Shown piece by piece: positions 19,110 to 25,386 of a stretch of 33,534 bases of DNA. How positions within the stretch are numbered: the first letter of the stretch is position 1; each line of letters opens with the position of its first letter. Below the pieces are notes generated by a model. It saw nothing but the letters and a program-made list of their open reading frames with translations. It was not told the DNA's origin and searched no databases. Location: positions 1-33,534 of IMG/VR virus record IMGVR_UViG_3300010389_000064; one strand, 5' to 3'. The DNA is from a virus. The position numbers were made by a program, and so were the translations under genes.

Positions 19110-19565
19110 ATGAAAATGACTAAAAAATACAAAAAACTAAATGAGACATTTAACATAGACGACAATTCTGATGAAGTTATTCATCCAGAAATTGCAGAAG
19201 AAACTCCAAAAGAAATTGCAACAAAAAAAGAATCTTTAATTGATGATATTCGAAAAGATTATGAGTATACTCGTGGTAATTTATACTCAATTATAGAAAA
19301 AGGACAAGAAGCGATTAACAATGTCTTAGAACTAGCACAAGAGACCGATACTCCAAGAGCTTATGAGGTTGTTGGCCAGTTGATTAAAAATGTTTCTGAT
19401 GCCACCGATAAACTTATGGATCTCCAGAAGAAGATTAAGGCTCTTGATGAAACAAAAGCACAAAGAGGCCCAACTAATGTCACTAATGCATTGTTTGTTG
19501 GTTCAACTGCAGAATTGTCAAAGATGCTTAAGAATCAGTTAAAAGGTGTTTCGGAAGATAAATAA
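19110..19565 (+). CDS. gp16: Terminase small subunit gp16
   Basis: This 151-residue protein is recognised as the T4 gp16 family, which recognises DNA and regulates the large terminase during packaging initiation. The region from about residue 40 to 120 (YEYTRGNLYSIIEKGQEAI, DTPRAYEVVGQLIKN, ATDKLMDLQKKIK) fits the central helical core; T4 gp16 has a similar DSPRHMEV segment. Its length is close to T4 gp16 (164). A strong GGAGGA (19099-19104) lies five bases before the chosen ATG. A second in-frame ATG at 19116 is two codons later and would have 11-base spacing, so either start is possible. It is separated from the large subunit by one 486-codon gene. Confidence 0.9.
   Translation: MKMTKKYKKLNETFNIDDNSDEVIHPEIAEETPKEIATKKESLIDDIRKDYEYTRGNLYSIIEKGQEAINNVLELAQETDTPRAYEVVGQLIKNVSDATDKLMDLQKKIKALDETKAQRGPTNVTNALFVGSTAELSKMLKNQLKGVSEDK
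19557..19564 (+). promoter_or_regulatory. Candidate T4-type late promoter after gp16
   Basis: GATAAATA overlaps the stop codon of gp16 and lies 32 bases upstream of the next ATG. Overlap with the upstream stop codon is also seen for the element before gp13. Confidence 0.45.
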
Positions 19566-19595
19566 AAATAAATTGCTTTTTATTGACTTATAAAA

Positions 19596-21056
19596 ATGAA
19601 AAGAATCAACGAAGATCACAAAGAAATCAACAGTGGCAAGAAAAAAGACGATGAAGGTTACATGGCTAGAATCGAGTTAGATTCTATTGAACGGTCAATA
19701 AAAAATTTAAGAAAAGTGATCAAGAAGAGTGATACTCAACTTCCTGCCTGGGTACAATCAAAAATCACTAGAGCAGCAGATTATATTGATTCTGCCACAG
19801 AGTATCTTCAGAGCGATCAAGATTTAGATGAGAATATATCTTATGACATAAATCCACAAAAACACAAAAAAGAAACTAAAAAAAATAAGGCAACTAAGAT
19901 AATAGATCGGCCTGGAACTTATGGTGAAGGTGAGGCAGCGCAAAATGTAACAAAAAAATTAGGTGGAACTGGTGCAATTCGTGTACCAAAATATAAACAT
20001 TTGCCACCATATTATAGAGAGCCACAAAATGAAGAAACCTCACTAGTAGATCAAATCCTATCAGAAATGGGATGTGGCTGCGATAAGAAAAAGAAAAATA
20101 AAAAACTTCAATACGAAGAAAAAGATCCAAAAGGTCCAGTACAACCATATAAAACACCAGAAGAAATTGCAAAGAAGCATGGTGTATCATTGGAGTCAAT
20201 CAAAGCCCAACTAAAAATGGGTATGGAAGTAGAAAAAGAACATACTTCTGATGAGACCGATGCAAGAATTACTGCTCTACAGCACATAGATGAAGTTCCA
20301 AATTATTATACAAAACTCAAAAAAGTAGAATCACAACAAGAAAGTAAAATCGTAAGAGACATGTTTGGTAATGTTTCTTATGAATTTATAGATCTTATTA
20401 GTGCTGATCCCATTATTTCAGAAGGGAAGAAAAAGAAAGCAAAGAAAATGGAAGGTGAAGATCCTTGTTGGAAAGGATACGAAATGGTAGGAACCAAAAA
20501 GAAAAATGGAAAAGAAGTTCCTAACTGCGTTCCAGTTTCTGAAGCCATCATGCCCCAAAAGAACGGACATAATATGTCTGTGACTCTTATGTGGCGAGCG
20601 AAGTATTATAATATTCAAATGTTCTTCCCACAACTAAGAATTCCAAATCGTAGGGAAATTGCAGATGAAGCAAATAAAGTATATCCAGGTTCCAAGGTGA
20701 TTACTTATGCTCCTTGTGCGATACAGAGTAATGTTCCTGTGATTCAAGTTCCCGATAAAAAGTCGAAGAACTATCTTATGAATAATGGGACTATTGGAGA
20801 AGATTGGCAAGCAGTAAATCGTAAAGATAGAACAGATGGCATGAGCCAGAAGGCAGTTGATACTTATCGCAGAGAAAATCCAAGATCAAAACTTAAGACT
20901 GCAGTAACTGAACCAAATCCAACAGGAGAAAGAAAAAATCGCCAAAAAAGTTTTTGCTCTCGATCTGAGGGACAGAAAGATATGCACAATATAGATTGTT
21001 CGTCCACTCCAGATAAGCCAATATGTAAAGCTCGTAGACGCTGGAATTGTCGTTAA
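19596..21056 (+). CDS. Multi-module Lys-rich phage protein between terminase genes
   Basis: This 486-residue protein has no clear enzymatic function. Modules in order: residues 22-75 (MARIELDSIERSIKNLRKVI, LPAWVQSKITRAADYIDSA), a helical segment I recall from cyanophage proteins; 101-145, RPGTYGEGEAAQNV and a KHLPPYYREP motif; 183-245 (YKTPEEIAKKHGVSLESI, EHTSDETDARITALQHIDEVP), which fits DUF5661; about 288-312 (PCWKGYEMVGTKKKNGKEVP); 325-375, a segment with a YPGSKVITYAPC end; 450-486 (KSFCSRSEGQ, CKARRRWNC), which fits DUF6321. Lys-rich linkers (160-180, 275-285) join the modules. It looks like a mosaic of short domains often found separately in marine phage proteins. The start is the first ATG after gp16. 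Its position between terminase subunits suggests a virion or packaging-associated role, but this is not shown. Confidence 0.82.
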   Translation: MKRINEDHKEINSGKKKDDEGYMARIELDSIERSIKNLRKVIKKSDTQLPAWVQSKITRAADYIDSATEYLQSDQDLDENISYDINPQKHKKETKKNKATKIIDRPGTYGEGEAAQNVTKKLGGTGAIRVPKYKHLPPYYREPQNEETSLVDQILSEMGCGCDKKKKNKKLQYEEKDPKGPVQPYKTPEEIAKKHGVSLESIKAQLKMGMEVEKEHTSDETDARITALQHIDEVPNYYTKLKKVESQQESKIVRDMFGNVSYEFIDLISADPIISEGKKKKAKKMEGEDPCWKGYEMVGTKKKNGKEVPNCVPVSEAIMPQKNGHNMSVTLMWRAKYYNIQMFFPQLRIPNRREIADEANKVYPGSKVITYAPCAIQSNVPVIQVPDKKSKNYLMNNGTIGEDWQAVNRKDRTDGMSQKAVDTYRRENPRSKLKTAVTEPNPTGERKNRQKSFCSRSEGQKDMHNIDCSSTPDKPICKARRRWNCR

Positions 21057-21073
21057 ATTAAATTTAAATTATT

Positions 21074-21976
21074 ATGGCCGAAGAACATTATTTGGGCAAT
21101 CCGCTTCTAAAGAAAGCGAATACCCAAATTGAATTTACAGAAGAACAAATTATAGAATTTGCAAAGTGTGCAAATGATCCTGTATACTTTGCAAATAATT
21201 ATATTCAAATCGTTACTCTCGATCATGGTTTACAACCTTTTGAGATGTATCCATTCCAAGAGAGGATGTTGAAATCTTTTCATGAAAATAGATTTAATAT
21301 TTGCAAACTACCGCGACAGTCAGGAAAATCGACAACCGTAGTTTCATATCTACTTCATTATGCTATTTTTAATGATAATGTCAACATTGCAATTCTAGCT
21401 AACAAGGCACAAACAGCACGAGATCTTCTCGGTCGTCTTCAAACTGGATATGAGAACCTACCAAAGTGGTTACAGCAAGGTATTTGCTCATGGAATAAAG
21501 GTTCATTAGAACTAGAGAATGGCTCTAAGATCTTCGCTGCTTCTACATCAGCTTCTTCTGTTCGTGGCAGTACTTATAACATTATTTTCTTGGACGAATT
21601 TGCGTTCGTTCCAAATCAGGTTGCTGATTCATTCTTTAGCTCTGTATATCCTACGATTACTTCTGGTAAGTCTTCAAAGGTGATTGTCGTCTCCACACCA
21701 AAGGGATTAAATCATTTCTATAAATTATGGGATGATGCAAAGAAAGGAAAGAACGAATATGTTCCAATTGAGGTTTTTTGGACTGATGTTCCAGGAAGAG
21801 ACGAAGAATTTAAGAAAACAACCATCGCCAACACAAGCGAAAGTCAATGGAGACAGGAGTTTGAAAGTGTTTTACCTGAAACATTGATAAATATTAGTGT
21901 AGATGGTAGAATGATGGAGACCACAATTGGACAACTGTATAATGACCTATCCGACCAAGGATCAACTAGAGAATGA
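21074..21976 (+). CDS. gp17: Terminase large subunit gp17, N-terminal part fused to split-intein N-fragment
   Basis: Residues 1-264 are the ATPase half of the T4-type packaging motor. The P-loop is RQSGKSTT at 81-88, Walker B is IIFLDE at 170-175, and the STPKG coupling motif is at 207-211. After QWRQEFE the protein leaves the terminase family and enters 36 intein residues (265-300, SVLPETLINISVDGR...) ending at TGA. The rest of gp17 is encoded from 23045, resuming with CEFLGSVDTL exactly where the extein stops here. The product is therefore expected to be trans-spliced to the second part. The first intein residue is Ser (AGT) where related inteins usually have Cys. The start ATG follows the previous gene by 17 bases with no clear ribosome-binding site. 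Confidence 0.93.
   Translation: MAEEHYLGNPLLKKANTQIEFTEEQIIEFAKCANDPVYFANNYIQIVTLDHGLQPFEMYPFQERMLKSFHENRFNICKLPRQSGKSTTVVSYLLHYAIFNDNVNIAILANKAQTARDLLGRLQTGYENLPKWLQQGICSWNKGSLELENGSKIFAASTSASSVRGSTYNIIFLDEFAFVPNQVADSFFSSVYPTITSGKSSKVIVVSTPKGLNHFYKLWDDAKKGKNEYVPIEVFWTDVPGRDEEFKKTTIANTSESQWRQEFESVLPETLINISVDGRMMETTIGQLYNDLSDQGSTRE
21866..21973 (+). other. Split intein N-fragment (36 aa) in gp17
   Basis: The fragment starts at Ser265 of the upstream gp17 part, directly after extein EFE, and runs to the stop codon. It has a block A pattern (S-x-L-P-E-T-L-I-N-I-S-V-D-G). It is very short, since most split inteins have N-fragments of about 100 residues. The shape and insertion point fit the atypical split inteins of phage terminases known as the AceL-TerL type, whose N-fragment is about 25 residues. 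Block B is in the other fragment. Confidence 0.88.
21886..21893 (+). promoter_or_regulatory. Possible late promoter for the homing endonuclease
   Basis: GATAAATA occurs inside the coding sequence of the intein N-fragment, 48 bases upstream of the endonuclease ATG at 21942. It could give the endonuclease its own late transcript. The match is short and the region AT-rich, so chance is a real alternative. Confidence 0.25.
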
Positions 21977-23045
21977 TTATTTTGTGTTAAATATGAGCCA
22001 AGATCAGATAGCACAAAAATATGGGTATAAAACTCGACAAGTTATTGGCAGACTTTTTAAAAAATATGGAATCAAATCAAAATCAAAAAGCGAATTAGCA
22101 ATTGAGCGAGATAAACTCAAAAATCCTATCCCCGAAAAAGAAACTCTAGAAAAATTATACGAAGAAACAAATTCATTGAGTGAAATCGCAAGGATTTTAA
22201 ATGTATCAAGGAAGAAAGTTTCGGATTGGATGTCCCATCATGACATAAAAGTAACATATTTCAAGAATGACATTTGTAATGATGAATTGTTTGAAGAATT
22301 ACATTTCATATCAGTAAAAGAAGCTTCAATTAAATATGGAATATCAACTTACAAAATTAAAGTTCGTGTACCATATGTCCCCAAAGTCAATTATACAAAG
22401 GAAAGAATAAAAGAAATTATTTCCTTATACGATACAAATAATCAAGGTTTTTCCAAAGCAATATCTTTGGAAGATGAAAATGTATACAACACTATTATAA
22501 ATTTGACTAGCAATCACTATCTATATGGGGATAAAATTACAGAAAAAGTTTATAGAATTATTCATGATTTTGAACCTAATGACATTCAAACTTGCAAAAG
22601 TTGTGGAGTGAAAATTAAATTTTACACCATGGAATTGGGATATGGTAATAGTGATTTGCAAATTTGCTCACATTGTGTTGCCAAGCAATCTGCAGTTTCC
22701 AAACCATCGCAAGAGCTATTCTGGAAGATCTACAACAAACTAACTTTAAATGATTGTTATTTTTCTGAATTAAATTATGAAAAAACTGTTGTAGTTACTG
22801 AGAGTGACAAGATTATCTTCAAAGACCATAAGAAATTAAACAAAACAAGATATGTTCTAGATTTTGTCTGTAAAGATAAAGTCATAGAATTTGATGGGAG
22901 ATATTGGCACTCCGATGAAGAAAAAGAAATCGCAAAAGACCTATTTTTGGAGTCTAAGGGATTAAAAATTTTACATGTCACTGATGTTGAGTACAATCAA
23001 GATCCACAAGAAACCTTAAATAAATGCATAAGATTCCTAACATAA
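21942..23045 (+). CDS. Free-standing Vsr-like (EDxHD-type) homing endonuclease
   Basis: This 367-residue protein lies in the break of the split gp17 intein gene. Residues 1-45, 65-103 and 115-142 each look like helix-turn-helix DNA-binding units (SQDQIAQKYGYKTRQVIGR; SLSEIARILNVSRKKVSDW; ISVKEASIKYGISTYKI). A zinc-ribbon-like set follows: CxxC at 218/221 and 242/245. Residues 254-366 resemble a Vsr-like nuclease: SQELFWKIY (E258), YVLDFV (D307), VIEFDGRYWH (E316, D318, H323) and LHVTDVEY (D348). Vsr-like endonucleases between the halves of split-intein genes are the known fractured-gene arrangement from marine metagenomes. It probably cleaves an uninterrupted gp17 allele to spread the insertion. 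The ATG at 21942 is preferred; a TTG at 21927 is in frame. It overlaps the upstream part by 35 bases, and its TAA overlaps the next ATG. Confidence 0.85.
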   Translation: MTYPTKDQLENDYFVLNMSQDQIAQKYGYKTRQVIGRLFKKYGIKSKSKSELAIERDKLKNPIPEKETLEKLYEETNSLSEIARILNVSRKKVSDWMSHHDIKVTYFKNDICNDELFEELHFISVKEASIKYGISTYKIKVRVPYVPKVNYTKERIKEIISLYDTNNQGFSKAISLEDENVYNTIINLTSNHYLYGDKITEKVYRIIHDFEPNDIQTCKSCGVKIKFYTMELGYGNSDLQICSHCVAKQSAVSKPSQELFWKIYNKLTLNDCYFSELNYEKTVVVTESDKIIFKDHKKLNKTRYVLDFVCKDKVIEFDGRYWHSDEEKEIAKDLFLESKGLKILHVTDVEYNQDPQETLNKCIRFLT

Positions 23046-23389
23046 TGAACCTACCAGATACAGTAGTAAAAAATCATAAGAACATAAAAATACTCACACC
23101 AAATGGATATGAATCATTCTTTGGTGTGAATAAGATCAAAAAAGATGCTTATGCACATTTGATTTTTGAGAACGGCAAAGAACTTAAGTGTTCACTGGAT
23201 CATCCATTATCAACAATAGAAGGAATCATAAAAGCAAAAGATCTCGATAAAAATACTGAAATTTTAACAAAGAGCGGAGGCACTTTCTTAAAATCTCGTA
23301 GAGTTATCAAAAAAAATATAGAACTCTTTGATATAGTAAACTCAGGTAAAGATCATCTCTATTATACAAACGATATTGTATCTCATAAC
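23045..23389 (+). other. Split intein C-fragment (115 aa) in gp17
   Basis: The fragment runs from the Met at 23045 to the His-Asn before extein Cys (IVSHN, then CEFLG). Block B is GKELKCSLDHPL, with S-L-D-H in place of the usual T-x-x-H. Block F lies near ELFDIVNSGKDHLYYTN and block G is DIVSHN. The stretch NIKILTPNGYESFFGV resembles my memory of the AceL-TerL C-fragment (NIKILSPNGF). It carries most of the intein fold, so the split lies just after block A. Confidence 0.88.
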
Positions 23390-25318
23390 TGCGAATTTCT
23401 TGGTTCTGTTGATACATTAATTTCTGGTGCAAAACTAGCAACACTAACTCAAGATAGACCAATAAAATCAAATGCTGGTCTTGATATACATGAGGATCCA
23501 ATAGATGATCATCAATATGTAATTACGGTGGATGTTGCTAGAGGAGTGGAAATTGATTATTCTGCTTTTGTTGTTTTTGACATTACTACATTTCCATATA
23601 GAGTGGTAGCAAAATATAGAAATAATGAAATAAAACCAATGATGTTCCCGTACATCATTAAAGATACTGGAAAGGCATACAATAATGCATATTTACTTTG
23701 TGAAGTAAATGATGTTGGTGATCAAGTAGCAGCTGCATTACATTATGATTTAGAATATCCAAATGTTTTAATGTGCTCAATGCGAGGAAGAGCGGGACAA
23801 ATTGTCGGCCAAGGGTTTTCTGGTAAGAAGACTCAAATGGGCGTAAAGATGTCAAAGAATGTCAAAAAAATTGGCTGTATAAACTTAAAAGCAATCATCG
23901 AAGAGGAAAAATTATTACTTAGTGATTATGAAACTATTTCAGAATTAACAACATTTGTTCAGAAGTATAATTCATTTGAAGCCGAAGAAGGTTGTAATGA
24001 TGACCTTGTTATGTGCATTCATAGAGATGCAAAAATAACAACTGAGGATGGAATAAAAACTATAAAATGGATAGTTGACAACAAATATACCGGAAAAGTT
24101 TTATCAGTAGATGAAAATAATAATTTCGTTTGGAGTAGAGTGATCGGACACTCATCAATGCCAAACACAAATAAAAAATGGATTGGAATAAGAGGAAAAT
24201 CAAAGAATACATTAATATGCACAACAGACCATAAGGTTGCATATATTGATGATATATTCAATCCAGAAATAAAATACACCGAAGCAGAAAATATGCTAGG
24301 GAAATATAATGTTATTTTACCTGGCCAGAGATTCCACAAAACGAATCCACTATTCAATAAAGATCAAGTATCAGCTTTAGTTGGAACTCTATTAGGAGAT
24401 TCTTCCATATCAAAGACTGGGAAATTTGTTTGTGCTCATGGGAAAACACAATCAGATTATGCAGAACATAAATGCGAACTCTTTAATTCAAATTTGAGGA
24501 TAAAGAAAAAGAACGAAAAAATCACATATTGGATAGATGGACTCACAAATGAGCATACAAGATTTTTTAGGCAAGAAATGTATCCAAATGGAACTAAAGA
24601 AATAAAAAACATTCTACCGTTTGTTGATGAAATTTCTTTAGCATATTGGTATATGGACGATGGTAGTAGAAGAGGAAATTCTTTAGTTTTATGTACAGAT
24701 AGCTTTACTTATGAAGAACATCAATTGATCGTAGATTATTTTAAAATTAAATTTAACATAAAATCTGAAATTTCAACAATATTTAATGTAAATCCAGTAA
24801 CTAAGAAAAAAACAAAAGCACATAGAATTTACATCAGATCGGAGAATTCCAATCAGTTTTTTGATATTATTTCTCCGTATGTAATTGAATCAATGCGATA
24901 TAAATTGCCGGACAAATACCATGATGTAGAAATAAAAAAATTAAATAATAAATGCCTAGATTTTGGTAGCGAAAAAATAACTAAAATTATGGACAGAAAT
25001 ACAAAAGGTTTCGAGAGTAGGTTATATGATATAACTGTAGAAAATACCCATAATTTTATTGCCAATGGTATGGTAGTTCACAATTGTTTAGTCATTTTCG
25101 CCTGGCTCATTGTTCAAGATTACTTCAAGGAAATGACGGACAATGATGTTCGCAAAAGACTTTATGAAGAACAACAAAATCAACTAGAGCAAGACATGTC
25201 TCCGTTTGGATTTATCATTGATGGTAGAGAAGATAATAATTTTGTAGATTCCGATGGAACTCGTTGGTTTACTGATGAGTATGGCGATATGTCATATATG
25301 TGGGAATATAATTTCTAA
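23045..25318 (+). CDS. gp17: Terminase large subunit gp17, C-terminal part with split-intein C-fragment and a second intein
   Basis: The ATG overlaps the endonuclease stop (TAATG), which suggests translational coupling; an upstream in-frame ATG at 23024 is less likely. Residues 1-115 are the intein C-fragment. Residue 116 starts the C-extein (CEFLGSVDTL). The RNase H-like nuclease that cuts packaged DNA follows, with catalytic acids at D163 (ITVDVARG), E220 (LLCEVNDVG) and the Asp pair D319/D320 of NDDLVM, matching T4 D401, E458 and D542. Residues 324-680 are a second intein, inserted between NDDLVM and CLVIFAWL. Residues 681-757 are the C-terminal tail. Removing both inteins and joining to the N-part gives 264 + 208 + 77 = 549 residues, a normal size for marine T4-like gp17. 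Confidence 0.93.
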   Translation: MNLPDTVVKNHKNIKILTPNGYESFFGVNKIKKDAYAHLIFENGKELKCSLDHPLSTIEGIIKAKDLDKNTEILTKSGGTFLKSRRVIKKNIELFDIVNSGKDHLYYTNDIVSHNCEFLGSVDTLISGAKLATLTQDRPIKSNAGLDIHEDPIDDHQYVITVDVARGVEIDYSAFVVFDITTFPYRVVAKYRNNEIKPMMFPYIIKDTGKAYNNAYLLCEVNDVGDQVAAALHYDLEYPNVLMCSMRGRAGQIVGQGFSGKKTQMGVKMSKNVKKIGCINLKAIIEEEKLLLSDYETISELTTFVQKYNSFEAEEGCNDDLVMCIHRDAKITTEDGIKTIKWIVDNKYTGKVLSVDENNNFVWSRVIGHSSMPNTNKKWIGIRGKSKNTLICTTDHKVAYIDDIFNPEIKYTEAENMLGKYNVILPGQRFHKTNPLFNKDQVSALVGTLLGDSSISKTGKFVCAHGKTQSDYAEHKCELFNSNLRIKKKNEKITYWIDGLTNEHTRFFRQEMYPNGTKEIKNILPFVDEISLAYWYMDDGSRRGNSLVLCTDSFTYEEHQLIVDYFKIKFNIKSEISTIFNVNPVTKKKTKAHRIYIRSENSNQFFDIISPYVIESMRYKLPDKYHDVEIKKLNNKCLDFGSEKITKIMDRNTKGFESRLYDITVENTHNFIANGMVVHNCLVIFAWLIVQDYFKEMTDNDVRKRLYEEQQNQLEQDMSPFGFIIDGREDNNFVDSDGTRWFTDEYGDMSYMWEYNF
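24014..25084 (+). other. Contiguous LAGLIDADG intein (357 aa) in gp17 nuclease domain
   Basis: The intein starts with Cys (CIHRDAKITTEDG, block A) and ends with VVHN before extein Cys. Block B has T70-T-D-H73 and block F is RLYDITVENTHNFIANG. The endonuclease part has two LAGLIDADG motifs at intein residues 121-130 (LVGTLLGDSS) and 209-217 (LAYWYMDDG), with Asp at 129 and at 215/216. The LAYWYMDDG form is typical of the LAGLIDADG family also found in group I introns. All splicing and nuclease residues I can check are present, so it looks active. Confidence 0.92.
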
Positions 25319-25340
25319 AAATTCACTAAAATACTGTTTT

Positions 25341-25349
25341 TCATAAATA
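25341..25349 (+). promoter_or_regulatory. Candidate T4-type late promoter before gp18
   Basis: TCATAAATA contains the full ATAAATA core, 37 bases upstream of the gp18 ATG in the 68-base gap after gp17. GGGAG at 25376-25380 is a plausible ribosome-binding site. This is one of the longest gaps in the window, and it precedes the highly expressed tail sheath gene. Confidence 0.55.
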
Positions 25350-25386
25350 TTTTTTAGAGAAATAGAGTATTTTTAGGGAGAAAAAC

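Noticed and set aside
23024-23026. ATG at 23024 as start of the gp17 second part
   Set aside because: It is in frame but lies within the endonuclease gene; the ATG at 23045 overlaps the endonuclease stop (TAATG), the coupling form used elsewhere in this window, and the residues before it add nothing to the intein fold. It cannot be fully excluded.
21977-23044. Frameshift or assembly error as the cause of the broken gp17
   Set aside because: The inserted DNA is over 1 kb, encodes an intact nuclease with recognisable domains, and is flanked by matching intein fragments at exactly continuous extein residues, which fits a known fractured-gene arrangement far better.
25319-25386. AT-only inverted repeat in the gp17-gp18 gap as a terminator
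   Set aside because: The possible pairing is weak and has no GC stem; the gap is better explained by a late promoter motif and a ribosome-binding site.
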